DNA from: Nocardioides turkmenicus
GTDB taxonomy: Bacteria; Actinomycetota; Actinomycetes; Propionibacteriales; Nocardioidaceae
Length of the DNA stretch: 64,000 nucleotides
Assembly: GCF_011045035.1 (NCBI RefSeq)
Contig: NZ_JAALAA010000006.1
Coordinates: 186,001 to 250,000 of the forward strand
Direction of reading: 5' to 3'
A program made the translations under genes and the position numbers. The notes beneath the pieces were generated by a model. The model saw only the letters and a program-made list of their open reading frames with translations, searched no databases and was not told the DNA's origin. Shown here piece by piece: positions 49,168-58,602 of this stretch; positions within the stretch are counted from its first letter, which is position 1; each line of letters opens with the position of its first letter.

Positions 49168-49186
49168 CGCGTTGGTCCCTCCCATG

Positions 49187-49235
49187 CCAAACCGCTTTGG
49201 ACCCATCATGCATGCTGGCGCCAAAGCGCTTTGGC
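49187..49235. promoter_or_regulatory. Two LacI-type operators between the regulator and the flavin reductase
   Basis: CCAAACCGCTTTGG (49187-49200) is nearly symmetric and GCCAAAGCGCTTTGGC (49220-49235) is a perfect palindrome with a CG centre. Their centres are 34 nt apart, about three helical turns, so two repressor dimers could bind cooperatively or loop. Confidence 0.8.
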
Positions 49236-49245
49236 AGGAGGAGAG

Positions 49246-49941
49246 ATGAAGGTACTCGTCATTAGTTCCAGCCCGCGACGGGCGGGTAACTCCGCGGCGA
49301 TGGCACAGCAGGCAGCAAACGGCGCGGAGGCGGCGGGGCACGAGGTCGAGTTGCTCCACCTCAGCGACTTCGTGGACGGAGTGTTGGGCGACTGCCGGCG
49401 CTGCCGCGACAGTCACGGCCGATGCTCGATCCTCGACGAGTACGAGACCCTTCTCGTGGATCACGTGGTCCCTGCGGACGCCGTCGTGATCGCGACTCCG
49501 TTGCACTACTACGGCATGACCAGTCGTCTGAAAGCGTTCTTCGACCGGCTGTTCTGCTACACCTCGAACAGTGCGCCCGACGGGGAGCGCGTGATGGCCG
49601 GACTCACCGGCAAGCGCATCGGCCTCCTGGTCTCATGCGAGGAGAACTATCAGGGAGCCACGCTCGGGCTCGTCACCCAGTTCCAAGAGCTCACGCGCTA
49701 CAACCGACAGGAACTCGCCGGCGTAGTCGTGGGAGTGAGCAACTCTCGTGGTGAGGTCAAGTGGGACCCGGCCAACCCACTGCAACGGGCCTACGACCTG
49801 GGGGAGCGCCTCTTCACCACGCATGTGACGGACTATCGGCTCGACACTCCGCGCTCCAACCGCGTGTGGGCCGATCACGGTGTCCCAGCAAAGCCCCCGG
49901 TGGCAGGAGACGAGGTCGTGTCGGTGACCAGCATCCAGTAA
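49246..49941 (+). CDS. Flavodoxin-fold NAD(P)H-dependent FMN oxidoreductase
   Basis: The 231-aa protein starts MKVLVISSSPRRAGNSAAMAQQAANGAEAAGHEVELLHLSDF, the flavodoxin-like FMN-binding fold with SSPRRAGNS as the phosphate loop. It has YYGMTSRLKAFFDRL, the next FMN-binding motif, and SCEENYQGATLGLV. It also has two cysteine-containing motifs (GDCRRCRDSHGRCS) like iron-sulfur-flavoprotein relatives. The substrate (quinone, nitro compound or metal) is unknown. GGAGGAGAG precedes ATG 49246. It is probably under the divergent LacI regulator. Confidence 0.9.
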   Translation: MKVLVISSSPRRAGNSAAMAQQAANGAEAAGHEVELLHLSDFVDGVLGDCRRCRDSHGRCSILDEYETLLVDHVVPADAVVIATPLHYYGMTSRLKAFFDRLFCYTSNSAPDGERVMAGLTGKRIGLLVSCEENYQGATLGLVTQFQELTRYNRQELAGVVVGVSNSRGEVKWDPANPLQRAYDLGERLFTTHVTDYRLDTPRSNRVWADHGVPAKPPVAGDEVVSVTSIQ

Positions 49942-49974
49942 GCAAGTGCGTGACCCGGCGGCGTACGTCTTGAT

Positions 49975-50199
49975 TTGTCTCTGCCGTGCGAGGGCTCGTA
50001 ACCTTGTGAGGTCGTGACTCCTGCCGCGTCCTGATCCCTGGTTCGATAAGAACTGCGCACGGTCAGGGACGCAGATCCGGATGACTGTCGCTGGGACCAC
50101 CCAGAGGACAGGGCAAGCCGGGCCGTGTTCGTCAGAAGCCACGCAGCACCATCCCGGTGCGCATCCGTGCGCCGGGTCCAACGAACTAAGAAGGCACAC
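49975..50199 (+). promoter_or_regulatory. rplM-rpsI promoter and long leader
   Basis: TTGTCT (49975-49980) and TAACCT (49999-50004) are 18 nt apart and form a likely sigma-70 promoter. About 190 nt of leader follow before GTG 50200. The leader can form several stems (TCCCTG with CAGGGA near 50035-50070). L13 operons are often autoregulated in their leader in other bacteria. Whether that applies here is not known. Confidence 0.5.
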
Positions 50200-50643
50200 G
50201 TGCGTACTTACGCTCCCAAGCCGGGCGACATCGAGCGCGCCTGGCTCGTGATCGACGCGACCGACGTCCGTCTCGGCCGCCTCGCTGTCCAGGTCGCCGA
50301 GCTCCTCCGCGGCAAGCACAAGGCGATCTTCGCGCCCAACGCGGACACCGGCGACTTCGTCATCGTCATCAACGCCGAGAAGGTCTCCCTCTCCGGCAAC
50401 AAGAAGACCACCAAGCTGGCTTACCGTCACTCGGGTTACCCGGGCGGTCTGACGGCCACCCCGATCGGTGAGGTCCTGGACAAGGACGCTCGCAAGGCGA
50501 TCGAGAAGGCGGTGTGGGGCATGCTGCCGAAGAACAAGCTCGGCCGTCAGATGCTCAAGAAGCTGAAGGTCTACTCCGGCCCTGAGCACCCGCACGCCGC
50601 GCAGCAGGCCGTTCCGTTCGAGATCAAGCAGATCGCCCAGTGA
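50200..50643 (+). CDS. rplM: 50S ribosomal protein L13
   Basis: The 147-aa protein matches L13 throughout: [73 protein letters not shown] and [19 protein letters not shown]. It is a core component of the large subunit. GTG 50200 is chosen over an upstream ATG because AAGAAGG (50188-50194) sits 5 nt before it and the family begins MRTY. It overlaps rpsI by 4 nt (GTGA). Confidence 0.98.
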   Translation: MRTYAPKPGDIERAWLVIDATDVRLGRLAVQVAELLRGKHKAIFAPNADTGDFVIVINAEKVSLSGNKKTTKLAYRHSGYPGGLTATPIGEVLDKDARKAIEKAVWGMLPKNKLGRQMLKKLKVYSGPEHPHAAQQAVPFEIKQIAQ

Positions 50644-51158
50644 GCCAGGACCAGAACATGACTGAGAACACCGTAGAGGTCGAGGAGACCTTCGAGACCG
50701 ACGAGCAGGGCCTCGCCTACACCTCCGAGAGCGCCCCGTCCGCCGACACCCCCGAGCGTCCCGCGACCATCGCCCCGGCTGCCGCCACCGGCCGCCGCAA
50801 GGAGGCCGTCGCCCGCGTCCGGATCGTCCCGGGCACCGGCGCGTGGACCATCAACGGTCGCACCATCGAGGACTACTTCCCCAACAAGCTGCACCAGCAG
50901 GTCGCGAACGAGCCGTTCGTCGCGCTGCAGCTCGAGGGCCGCTTCGACGTGATCGCCCGCATCGACGGCGGCGGCATCGCCGGTCAGGCCGGCGCGCTGC
51001 GTCTCGGCGTGGCCCGTGCGCTGAACGACGTCGACGTCGAGGCCAACCGCCCGACCCTGAAGAAGGCCGGTCTGCTGACCCGCGACGCCCGCGTCGTGGA
51101 GCGGAAGAAGGCCGGTCTCAAGAAGGCCCGCAAGGCCTCGCAGTTCAGCAAGCGCTGA
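50640..51158 (+). CDS. rpsI: 30S ribosomal protein S9
   Basis: The 172-aa protein has the S9 core [32 protein letters not shown] and [19 protein letters not shown], and the basic end [12 protein letters not shown] that reaches into the P site. An acidic N-terminal extension of about 45 residues is normal for actinobacterial S9. GTG 50640 overlaps the L13 stop. An ATG at 50658 is an alternative. A strong terminator follows. Confidence 0.98.
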   Translation: MSQDQNMTENTVEVEETFETDEQGLAYTSESAPSADTPERPATIAPAAATGRRKEAVARVRIVPGTGAWTINGRTIEDYFPNKLHQQVANEPFVALQLEGRFDVIARIDGGGIAGQAGALRLGVARALNDVDVEANRPTLKKAGLLTRDARVVERKKAGLKKARKASQFSKR

Positions 51159-51182
51159 TCGCCCTCGCGATCGCCTAGCATT

Positions 51183-51222
51183 GTTGGGGTGCCTCGGCTC
51201 GCCGAGGCACCCCAACTCTTTT
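51183..51222 (+). terminator. Rho-independent terminator after rpsI
   Basis: GTTGGGGTGCCTCGGC (51183-51198) pairs perfectly with 51201-51216 (16-bp stem) and is followed by TCTTTT. It lies 24 nt after the rpsI stop and separates it from glmM. Confidence 0.92.
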
Positions 51223-51260
51223 CGGGCGGGGGCCGACGTACGAAAGAAGGTCACACGGAC

Positions 51261-52616
51261 GTGGCACGCCTTTTCGGCACTGACGGGGTTCGCGGTCTCG
51301 CGAACGGCGAGGTCCTCACCGCCTCGCTCGCCCAGAAGCTGGCGACCTCTGCAGCACTGGTCCTGACCGAGGAGCTTCGCGGCTCCGGCAGCGGACGTAA
51401 GCCGCTGGCGGTCATCGGCAACGACTCGCGCGTCTCCGGGCAGTTCCTCCAGGCGACGGTCGCCGGCGGGCTCGCCTCGGCGGGCTGCGACGTGATCGAG
51501 GTGGGCGTCCTGCCGACGCCCGGCGTCGCCTACCTCACCGCGGCGCTCCAGGCCGACCTCGGCGTGGTCATCTCGGCCTCGCACAACCCGATGCCCGACA
51601 ACGGCATCAAGTTCCTCCAGCGCGGCGGGCACAAGCTCGACGACGTGCTCGAGGACCGGATCGAGGCCCACGTCGATGAGCCCTGGGACCGCCCGACCGG
51701 CGCCTCGGTGGGCCGGATCTCGTCCCACGACAACCCAGTGGAGACGTACGCAGCCCACCTGGTCTCCACGCTCGAGCGCCGTCTCGACGGGCTGACCGTC
51801 GTCGTCGACTGCGCCAACGGCGCCGCCGCGGCCGCCGGGCCGCTCGCCCTGGACCAGGCCGGCGCGAAGGTCATCGCGATCAACGACACCAACGACGGGC
51901 TCTCGATCAACGACGGCGTCGGCTCGACCCACCCGGAGATGCTCCAGAAGGCGGTCGTCGAGCACGGCGCCGACGTCGGCTTCGCCTGGGACGGCGACGC
52001 CGACCGCTGCCTGGCTGTCGACGCCGAGGGCAACCTCGTCGACGGCGACCAGCTGATCGCCATCCTCGCGCTCGGACTCCACGACGCCGGCCGGCTCCCC
52101 GACGACACCGTCGTGGTCACCGTGATGAGCAACCTCGGCTTCGTCAAGGCGATGGACGCCGCCGGCGTGCAGGTGAAGCAGACCGCCGTCGGCGACCGCT
52201 ACGTGCTCGAGGAGATGCGCCGCGGCGGCTACGCCATCGGCGGCGAGCAGTCCGGCCACATCATCATGAGCGAGCACGCCACCACCGGCGACGGCATCCT
52301 CACCGCGCTGCACGTGCTGCAGCGGATGACCGACACCGGACGTACGCTCGCCGATCTCGCCTCCGTCGTCACCCGCCTCCCGCAGGTCCTGCTCAACGTC
52401 AAGGGCGTCGACAAGGCGCGCTGCAAGACCGACTCCGGTCTCCTGGAGGCGGTCGCCGCGGAGGAGACGGCCCTCGCCGGCTCCGGGCGCATCCTGCTGC
52501 GCCCGTCGGGCACCGAGAACCTCGTACGCGTCATGGTCGAGGCACCCACCCACCACGAGGCCGAGGCGTGTGCTGAGCGTCTCGCTGACGTGGTGCGGTC
52601 CCGGCTGGCCCTCTGA
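51261..52616 (+). CDS. glmM: Phosphoglucosamine mutase
   Basis: The 451-aa protein begins MARLFGTDGVRGLANGEVL and has the active-site phosphoserine loop ISASHNPMPDNGIKF, the metal-binding DGDADRC and the substrate motif GGEQSGHIIMSEHATTGDG, the order of GlmM. It interconverts glucosamine-6-phosphate and glucosamine-1-phosphate for UDP-GlcNAc and so for peptidoglycan. GTG 51261 is the family start. AAGAAGG lies about 10 nt upstream. glmS, which supplies its substrate, is encoded 1.1 kb downstream. Confidence 0.97.
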   Translation: MARLFGTDGVRGLANGEVLTASLAQKLATSAALVLTEELRGSGSGRKPLAVIGNDSRVSGQFLQATVAGGLASAGCDVIEVGVLPTPGVAYLTAALQADLGVVISASHNPMPDNGIKFLQRGGHKLDDVLEDRIEAHVDEPWDRPTGASVGRISSHDNPVETYAAHLVSTLERRLDGLTVVVDCANGAAAAAGPLALDQAGAKVIAINDTNDGLSINDGVGSTHPEMLQKAVVEHGADVGFAWDGDADRCLAVDAEGNLVDGDQLIAILALGLHDAGRLPDDTVVVTVMSNLGFVKAMDAAGVQVKQTAVGDRYVLEEMRRGGYAIGGEQSGHIIMSEHATTGDGILTALHVLQRMTDTGRTLADLASVVTRLPQVLLNVKGVDKARCKTDSGLLEAVAAEETALAGSGRILLRPSGTENLVRVMVEAPTHHEAEACAERLADVVRSRLAL

Positions 52617-52636
52617 CCCCTCTCGTCACACCCGGT

Positions 52637-52702
52637 GCCGAGTCGGCCCGTCATGACGGGCCGACTCGGCGTGGTTTTCGGTCAAGACGGGCCGACTCGG
52701 CG
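52637..52702. repeat. Perfect 34-bp palindrome plus a third arm copy between glmM and coaA
   Basis: GCCGAGTCGGCCCGTC and its exact complement form a continuous 34-bp palindrome (52637-52670). GACGGGCCGACTCGGCG, the same arm again, follows at 52686-52702. The element sits between convergent glmM and coaA ends. TTTT follows each arm, so it may terminate from both sides. The extra copy suggests REP-like duplication. Confidence 0.8.
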
Positions 52703-53668
52703 TCAGATTTTGCGGAGGCGTACGTAGCGGACGGAGTGATCGCTGTCCTTGCGGAGGACGAGGGTGGCGCGGGAGCGGGTGGGGAGGACGTTCTCGCGGA
52801 GGTTGGGGCCGTTGATCTCGTTCCAGATCTCGGTGGCGCGGGTGACCGCCTCGTCGTGGGACAGGGCCGCATACTTCGTGAAGTAGGACGACGGGTCGCG
52901 GAAGGCGGTCTCGCGCAGCCGCAGGAAGCGGTCGACGTACCACTGCTTGATGTCGCGCGACCCGGCGTCGACGTAGACGGAGAAGTCGAAGAAGTCGGAG
53001 AGTGCCGGCGAGATGGTGCCGTCGGCGCGGACGCGGGAGGGCTGCAGGACGTTGAGCCCCTCGAGGATGACGATGTCGGGCTTCTTGACGAGCACGGTCT
53101 GGTCGGTGACGTCGTAGGTGAGGTGCGAGTAGATCGGTGCGCGGACCTCGTCCTCGCCCGACTTGAGGTCGACGAGGAAGCGGAGGAGGGCCTTGCGGTC
53201 GTACGACTCCGGGAAGCCCTTCCGCTCCATCAGCCCGCGACGCTCGAGCTCGGCGTTGGGGTAGAGGAACCCGTCGGTGGTGACCAGGGCGACGTTGGGG
53301 TGCTCGGGCCAGTGGGCCAGCATCTGCTGGAGCACGCGCGCGGTCGTCGACTTGCCGACGGCGACGGACCCGGCGACGCCGATGACGAAGGGCGTACGCT
53401 CCGGCATCGTCTTGCCGAGGAACAGCTCCTGCTGGTCGTGGAGCTTGGCCGAGGCGCTCACGTAGAGGCTGAGCAGGCGGCTCAGCGGCAGGTATACCTC
53501 CTCGACCTCCTTGAGGTCTATCTGGTCGCCCAGGCCCCGAAGCGACTCGATCTCGGCCTCGGTCAGCGGACTCTCGGTCTCGGTCGCGAGCTCGGCCCAC
53601 GCACTACGGTCGAGCTCGACGTAGGGCGAGGAGCCGCGGTCATCGCCGTGTGGCCCGGGGTGTGACAT
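52703..53668 (-). CDS. coaA: Type I pantothenate kinase
   Basis: The 321-aa protein has [15 protein letters not shown] near the start, Walker [15 protein letters not shown] (97-110), [35 protein letters not shown] and [14 protein letters not shown], all diagnostic of CoaA. It phosphorylates pantothenate, the first committed step to CoA. ATG 53668 is chosen as the first Met before the family body; the longer frame reads into the glmS promoter. It is divergent from glmS with a gap of only 70 nt. Confidence 0.96.
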   Translation of the reverse strand: MSHPGPHGDDRGSSPYVELDRSAWAELATETESPLTEAEIESLRGLGDQIDLKEVEEVYLPLSRLLSLYVSASAKLHDQQELFLGKTMPERTPFVIGVAGSVAVGKSTTARVLQQMLAHWPEHPNVALVTTDGFLYPNAELERRGLMERKGFPESYDRKALLRFLVDLKSGEDEVRAPIYSHLTYDVTDQTVLVKKPDIVILEGLNVLQPSRVRADGTISPALSDFFDFSVYVDAGSRDIKQWYVDRFLRLRETAFRDPSSYFTKYAALSHDEAVTRATEIWNEINGPNLRENVLPTRSRATLVLRKDSDHSVRYVRLRKI

Positions 53669-53724
53669 GGCAACGATTGTTACGCACCGGCGCCGCCACT
53701 TCCTGATGGGGTCCACGAGCGCCG

Positions 53725-53730
53725 TAGGAT
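53725..53730 (+). promoter_or_regulatory. -10 box TAGGAT of glmS
   Basis: TAGGAT ends 8 nt before ATG 53739 and overlaps no Shine-Dalgarno. A leaderless or very short leader is likely. Confidence 0.5.
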
Positions 53731-53738
53731 CATCCGCC

Positions 53739-55583
53739 ATGTGCGGCATCGTTGGGTACGTCGGAGACCGGTCGGCGCAGAGCGTCGTGATCGATGGCCT
53801 GCGGCGGTTGGAGTACCGCGGCTATGACTCGGCCGGGATCGCGTTGGTGGCCGGCGGGAAGCTGGCCGTGGACAAGCGGGCCGGCAAGCTCGCCAACCTG
53901 GAGAAGGCGATCGTGGACACGCCGCTGCCGGCGTCGACGACCGGGATCGGCCACACCCGCTGGGCGACCCACGGCGGTCCGACCGACGGCAACGCCCATC
54001 CCCACATCGGCCGTGCCGGGCGCGTCGCGGTCGTCCACAACGGGATCATCGAGAACTTCGCCGAGCTCCGCGCCGAGCTGGAGGAGGCCGGGCACGAGTT
54101 CTCCTCGCAGACCGACACCGAGGTGGCCGCCCACCTGCTCGAGCGCGAGGTCGTCGGCGGGACCGACCTGACCGTCGCCATGCAGAAGGTCTGCTCGATC
54201 CTCGAAGGCGCGTTCACCTTCGTCGCGGTCGACGCCGAGGACCCGTCCCGGGTCGTCGCCGCCCGGCGCAACAGCCCGCTCGTGGTCGGTCTCGGCGAGG
54301 GCGAGTCGTTCCTCGGGTCGGACGTCGCCGCCTTCATCGAGCACACCCGCGAGGCGCTCGAGCTCGACCAGGACCAGGTCGTCACGATCACCCGCGACGG
54401 GGCGTCGGTGACCAACTTCGACGGCAGCCCCGCCGAGGGCCGCCGCTTCCACGTCGACTGGGATCTCGCGGCCGCGGAGAAGGACGGCCATGACTGGTTC
54501 ATGCGCAAGGAGATCTTCGAGCAGCCTCGTGCGGTCGCCGACTCGCTGCTGGGGCGGCGTACGCCTTCGGGGTCGCTCCACCTCGACGAGATGCGGCTCG
54601 ACGACGACGAGCTGCGCGAGGTCACCAAGATCATCATCATCGCCGCGGGGACCTCGTTCTACGCGGGCATGGTCGCCAAGTACGCCATCGAGCACTGGTG
54701 CCGGATCTCGGTCGAGGTCGAGCTGGCCTCCGAGTTCCGCTACCGCGACCCGATCCTCGACAACTCCACCCTCGTGGTCGCCATCTCGCAGTCCGGCGAG
54801 ACCGCCGACACCCTGCAGGCGATCCGGCACGCCCGCTCGCAGCGCTCCAAGGTGCTGGCGATCTGCAACACCAACGGCTCCACGATCCCGCGCGAGTCCG
54901 ACGCGGTGATCTACACCCACGCCGGCCCGGAGATCGGGGTCGCCTCGACCAAGGGGTACGTCACCCAGCTGGTCGCCTGCTACCTGCTCGCGCTCTACCT
55001 GGCCCAGGTCAAGGGCACCAAGTACGGCGACGAGATCGACGCCGTGATGACCCAGCTCGAGGCGATGCCTGCTGCCGTGGCTCAGGTCCTGGAGACGGCT
55101 CCGCAGGTCTACGAGCTCGCGCGTGAGTACGCCGACCGCCGGGCGTTCCTGTTCCTCGGGCGCCACGCCGGCTATCCGGTCGCACTGGAGGGCGCGCTCA
55201 AGCTCAAGGAGCTCGCCTACCTGCATGCCGAGGGGTTCGCCGCCGGCGAGCTCAAGCACGGCCCGATCGCGCTGGTCGAGGAGGGCCTGCCGATCTGGTG
55301 CATCGTGCCCCCGCGCGGCCGTGACTTCCTCCACGACAAGATGCGCTCGGGGATCATGGAGGTACGCGCCCGAGGCGCCCGCACCATCGCGCTGGTCGAG
55401 GAGGGCGACGACTCCGTCGACGCGGTCTCCGACACGATCATCCGGCTGCCGAAGGTGCCGGTGCTGCTGCAGCCCCTCGTCGCGGTCGTGCCGATGCAGC
55501 TCTTCGCCTGCCAGCTCGCCACCGAGCTCGGCTACGACGTCGACCAGCCGCGCAACCTCGCCAAGTCCGTCACGGTCGAGTGA
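53739..55583 (+). CDS. glmS: Glutamine-fructose-6-phosphate aminotransferase (isomerising)
   Basis: The 614-aa protein starts [14 protein letters not shown], so Cys2 is the N-terminal nucleophile after Met removal. It has [42 protein letters not shown] and the sugar-isomerase half with [28 protein letters not shown] and [26 protein letters not shown]. It makes glucosamine-6-phosphate from fructose-6-phosphate and glutamine, feeding glmM and peptidoglycan. An upstream frame exists but the Cys start fixes ATG 53739. Confidence 0.98.
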   Translation: MCGIVGYVGDRSAQSVVIDGLRRLEYRGYDSAGIALVAGGKLAVDKRAGKLANLEKAIVDTPLPASTTGIGHTRWATHGGPTDGNAHPHIGRAGRVAVVHNGIIENFAELRAELEEAGHEFSSQTDTEVAAHLLEREVVGGTDLTVAMQKVCSILEGAFTFVAVDAEDPSRVVAARRNSPLVVGLGEGESFLGSDVAAFIEHTREALELDQDQVVTITRDGASVTNFDGSPAEGRRFHVDWDLAAAEKDGHDWFMRKEIFEQPRAVADSLLGRRTPSGSLHLDEMRLDDDELREVTKIIIIAAGTSFYAGMVAKYAIEHWCRISVEVELASEFRYRDPILDNSTLVVAISQSGETADTLQAIRHARSQRSKVLAICNTNGSTIPRESDAVIYTHAGPEIGVASTKGYVTQLVACYLLALYLAQVKGTKYGDEIDAVMTQLEAMPAAVAQVLETAPQVYELAREYADRRAFLFLGRHAGYPVALEGALKLKELAYLHAEGFAAGELKHGPIALVEEGLPIWCIVPPRGRDFLHDKMRSGIMEVRARGARTIALVEEGDDSVDAVSDTIIRLPKVPVLLQPLVAVVPMQLFACQLATELGYDVDQPRNLAKSVTVE

Positions 55584-55596
55584 CGGCGCCGCGCTG

Positions 55597-55950
55597 ATGG
55601 CTGTGATCGGAGTCGGGATCGACGTCTGCGACCTCGAGCGCTTCGAGGAGTCGCTGGAGCGTACGCCGCGGCTGCGCGAGCGGCTGTTCACCACCGCGGA
55701 GGCGTCGAAGCCGATCGCCTCGCTGGCGGCCCGGTTCGCCGCGAAGGAGGCGCTCGCCAAGGCGCTCGGCGCGCCGCAGGGGATGGAGTGGCACGACGCC
55801 GAGGTGATCTCGGAGTCGTCGGGGAAGCCGCGCTTCGAGCTCCGCGGAACGGTGCTGGCGCAGGCCACGAAGCTCGGAGTCGCCACCGTCCACCTCTCGC
55901 TCTCCCACGACGCCGGGATCGCCTCGGCGATGGTCGTCCTCGAGGACTGA
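55597..55950 (+). CDS. acpS: Holo-[acyl-carrier-protein] synthase
   Basis: The 117-aa protein has the AcpS opening [30 protein letters not shown], with the metal-binding Asp in GIDV, and [19 protein letters not shown] with the catalytic Glu/Lys, then [18 protein letters not shown]. It transfers phosphopantetheine from CoA to apo-ACP. It follows glmS by 13 nt, and CoaA nearby makes CoA. ATG 55597 is the only sensible start. Confidence 0.95.
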   Translation: MAVIGVGIDVCDLERFEESLERTPRLRERLFTTAEASKPIASLAARFAAKEALAKALGAPQGMEWHDAEVISESSGKPRFELRGTVLAQATKLGVATVHLSLSHDAGIASAMVVLED

Positions 55951-55984
55951 CCTTCGACCCGTCCGGGCCCGCGACCAGGACGCG

Positions 55985-55990
55985 TACGCT
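55985..55990 (+). promoter_or_regulatory. -10 box TACGCT of nnrDE
   Basis: TACGCT lies 6 nt before ATG 55997, with no Shine-Dalgarno between. Confidence 0.45.
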
Positions 55991-55996
55991 TGGACC

Positions 55997-57394
55997 ATGC
56001 GGCGTGCACACTCGGTGGAGCAGGTCAGAGCGGCAGAGAAGGCCTTGATGGCGAGGTTGCCGGAGGGCGCCCTGATGCAGCGCGCGGCCGCCGGGCTGGC
56101 CCACGCGGTCATCGACCATCTCGGTGGCGCCTACGGCCGCCGGGTCGTCCTGCTCGTCGGGAGCGGGGACAACGGCGGAGACGCGCTGTACGCCGGGGCG
56201 CTGCTCGCGCGTCGCGGCGCGCGGGTCGAGGCGTGGCTGCTGTCGGATCGGGCGCATGCGGGTGGGGTCGGTGCCCTGAAGGCGGCAGGGGGAGTTGTCT
56301 CCTCTGGCGTGATCTCGACAAGCTCGATCACCCCGGACCTGGTCGTCGACGGGATCGTGGGGATCGGCGGGAAGCCGGGGCTGCGGCCGGACGCCGAGAC
56401 GGCGCTGAAGACGCTCGCCGGGGTCCCGGTGGTGGCCGTCGACACGCCGAGCGGCGTCTGCGTGGACACCGGGGAGGTGGACGGCGCCCACGTGACTGCC
56501 GACCTGACGGTCTCCTTCGGCACCTACAAGCCCTGCCATCTGCTCGATCCGGCGGCCTCGGCCTGCGGGAAGGTCCAGCTGGTCGACATCGGCCTCGATC
56601 TGCCGACGCCGGCGATCGAGAGCCTGGAGGCCGCCGACGTGGCTGCGCTGGTGCCGCGGCCGGCGCCGGACGTGCACAAGTACACCCGCGGCGTGGTCGG
56701 CCTGCGGGTCGGCAGCGCCACCTACCCCGGCGCCGCGCTGCTGGCGGTCGCCGGCGCCAACACCGGGCTCGCCGGGATGGTCCGCTACGTCGGGACCGCC
56801 TCGGAGTGGGTCAAGCGCCAGCACCCGGAGGTGGTCGGCGACGGGCAGGCACAGGCCTGGGTGGTCGGCTCCGGCAGCGCCGACGGCGCCAACAGCGCGC
56901 TCGCGTTCGCGCGGGCCAGCGGCGTACCTCTGGTCATCGACGCCGACAGCCTCCGTGCGTTGAACGGGCCGCTGGGCGTACCGGCGATCCTGACGCCGCA
57001 CGCGGGCGAGCTGGCGGCGCTGATCCGGGAGGATCGCGCCGACATCGAGGCCCGTCCGCTGCACTACGCTCGGCTCGCCGCCCAGCGGTTCGATGCGGTG
57101 GTGCTGCTCAAGGGGCGGCGTACGACCATCGCCGCACCCGATCCCGACACGCCGGTACGCGTCAACACCACCGGCACCTCGTGGCTGGCCACCGCCGGCT
57201 CGGGGGACGTGCTCGGCGGCCTGATCGGCTCGCTTCTCGCGACCGGTCTCGCCCCCATCGACGCCGCCTCGGCCGGGGCCTGGCTGCACGGTGCGGCGGC
57301 GACCCTCGCCAGCGCGGGCGGGCCGGTCACGGCGAGCGGCGTCGCCGCCGCGATACCCGCCGTTATCCGATCCCTTCCTGCTGTCTCCAGCTAG
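55997..57394 (+). CDS. nnrDE: Bifunctional NAD(P)H-hydrate epimerase/dehydratase
   Basis: The 465-aa protein has the epimerase half first (SVEQVRAAEKALMARLPEGALMQRAAAGLA, GSGDNGGDALYAGALLARRGARVEAWL, VDGIVGIGGKPGL). The dehydratase half follows (HKYTRGVVGLRVGSATYPGAALLAVAGA, VVGSGS, LTPHAGELAALI, NTTGTSWLATAGSGDVLGGLIGSLLA). It repairs NADHX and NADPHX damage. It carries an insertion-like VISTSSI segment encoded by a repeat shared with tsaB (56311-56329). It is encoded between acpS and alr as in related genomes. Confidence 0.95.
   Translation: MRRAHSVEQVRAAEKALMARLPEGALMQRAAAGLAHAVIDHLGGAYGRRVVLLVGSGDNGGDALYAGALLARRGARVEAWLLSDRAHAGGVGALKAAGGVVSSGVISTSSITPDLVVDGIVGIGGKPGLRPDAETALKTLAGVPVVAVDTPSGVCVDTGEVDGAHVTADLTVSFGTYKPCHLLDPAASACGKVQLVDIGLDLPTPAIESLEAADVAALVPRPAPDVHKYTRGVVGLRVGSATYPGAALLAVAGANTGLAGMVRYVGTASEWVKRQHPEVVGDGQAQAWVVGSGSADGANSALAFARASGVPLVIDADSLRALNGPLGVPAILTPHAGELAALIREDRADIEARPLHYARLAAQRFDAVVLLKGRRTTIAAPDPDTPVRVNTTGTSWLATAGSGDVLGGLIGSLLATGLAPIDAASAGAWLHGAAATLASAGGPVTASGVAAAIPAVIRSLPAVSS
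56311..56329. repeat. Intragenic copy of the TCTCGACAAGCTCGA repeat in nnrDE
   Basis: GATCTCGACAAGCTCGATC is an imperfect palindrome encoding part of GVISTSSIT. The core TCTCGACAAGCTCGA recurs exactly in tsaB at 60967-60981, where it encodes the same STSS peptide in a variable region. See findings. Confidence 0.7.
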
Positions 57395-57401
57395 CAGCAA
57401 C

Positions 57402-57407
57402 TACCCT
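57402..57407 (+). promoter_or_regulatory. -10 box TACCCT of alr
   Basis: TACCCT is 7 nt before ATG 57415. No Shine-Dalgarno is visible, so a leaderless start is likely. Confidence 0.5.
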
Positions 57408-57414
57408 TGACACC

Positions 57415-58602
57415 ATGTCACCGAGCCCAGCGCCTCGGGCTCCGCTTCGGCGAGCCGAGATCGTCATCGACCTCGCCGCGATCCGACACAACGTCTCGCG
57501 GCTGAAGGAACACCTGCGTACGCCGATCATGACGGTGGTCAAGGCCGACGGCTACGGGCACGGCCTGGTCGAGGCCGGACGGGCCGCTCGCGAGGGTGGC
57601 GCGGACTGGCTCGGGGTGGCCTCGGCCGACGAGGCGCTCGCCCTGCGCGCGGCCGGCGACGGGGGGCGGCTGCTGGCCTGGCTGATCATGCCGAGCGAGC
57701 CCGCCGAGGAGCTCGTCGCCGCGGACATCGACGTCACCGCCTACACCATCGCAGACCTGGAGAAGTTCGCTGCCGCCGGCGATGCCCTGGGTCGTACGCC
57801 ACGCGTGCAGCTCAAGGTCGACACCGGGCTCTCCCGGGGCGGTGCTGCGTTCGCCGACTGGGCGAAGCTGGTCGGCCTGGCGCGAATCCTCGAGGCCGAG
57901 GGAGCGATCCGGGTCACCGGCATCTGGTCCCACTTCAGCGCCAGCGAGAACACCGCCGACCCGGCCAGCGCTCTTCAGGAGAAGGTCTTCGCCGAGGCGC
58001 TCGCGGTCGCCGAGGAGGCGGGCCTGCGGCCCGAGGTGCGCCACCTGGCCAACTCCGCGGGAGCGCTGCTGCGCCCCAGTGCAAGGCTCGACCTGGTGCG
58101 GGTCGGGATCGCGACGTACGGCATCGACCCGGCGCCGGGCGTCGAGGGCTCGCCGTGGCCCGAGCTCGGACTCGTCCCGGCGATGACCGTGCGGGCCGAG
58201 CTGGCGCTGGTGAAGCGGATCGAGGCCGGCGCGGGCGTCTCCTACAACCACACCTGGGTGGCCGAGGAGCCGACGACGGTGGGGCTGGTCCCGGTCGGCT
58301 ACGCCGAGGGCATCCAGCGTCGTTCCGGGAACCGTGCGTCGGTGTGGGTGGACGGCGCGCGGCGACCCGTGCGCGGCACCATCTGCATGGACCAGATCGT
58401 GGTCGACCTCGGGGACTCCACGGTCGAGCCCGGCGCCGAGGTGGTGCTGTGGGGCACCGGCGCCGATGGCGAGCCGACCGCCCAGGACTGGGCGGAGGCG
58501 AGCGAGACCATCGCCTATGAAGTCGTCACCAGGATCGGAGGACGGATGAAGCGCCGTTATATCGACACCGACGTCGACACCGAGCAGGGAGGCGACCAGT
58601 GA
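57415..58602 (+). CDS. alr: Alanine racemase
   Basis: The 395-aa protein has the PLP lysine in MTVVKADGYGHGLVEAGRAA (Lys43), QLKVDTGLSRGG, GIWSHFSASENT, the second catalytic Tyr region GAGVSYNHTWVAEEPTTVGLVPVGYAEG and RPVRGTICMDQIVVDLG. It makes D-alanine for peptidoglycan. It starts leaderlessly 20 nt after nnrDE. The stop overlaps the next start (GTG 58599) by 4 nt. Confidence 0.97.
   Translation: MSPSPAPRAPLRRAEIVIDLAAIRHNVSRLKEHLRTPIMTVVKADGYGHGLVEAGRAAREGGADWLGVASADEALALRAAGDGGRLLAWLIMPSEPAEELVAADIDVTAYTIADLEKFAAAGDALGRTPRVQLKVDTGLSRGGAAFADWAKLVGLARILEAEGAIRVTGIWSHFSASENTADPASALQEKVFAEALAVAEEAGLRPEVRHLANSAGALLRPSARLDLVRVGIATYGIDPAPGVEGSPWPELGLVPAMTVRAELALVKRIEAGAGVSYNHTWVAEEPTTVGLVPVGYAEGIQRRSGNRASVWVDGARRPVRGTICMDQIVVDLGDSTVEPGAEVVLWGTGADGEPTAQDWAEASETIAYEVVTRIGGRMKRRYIDTDVDTEQGGDQ

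Noticed and set aside
50035..50060. tRNA T-loop (GGTTCGATAAG)
   Set aside because: No acceptor stem, anticodon arm or CCA context can be built around it.
52651..52872. Short minus ORF over the glmM-coaA palindrome
   Set aside because: It overlaps the 3' end of coaA in another frame and only decodes the repeated arms.
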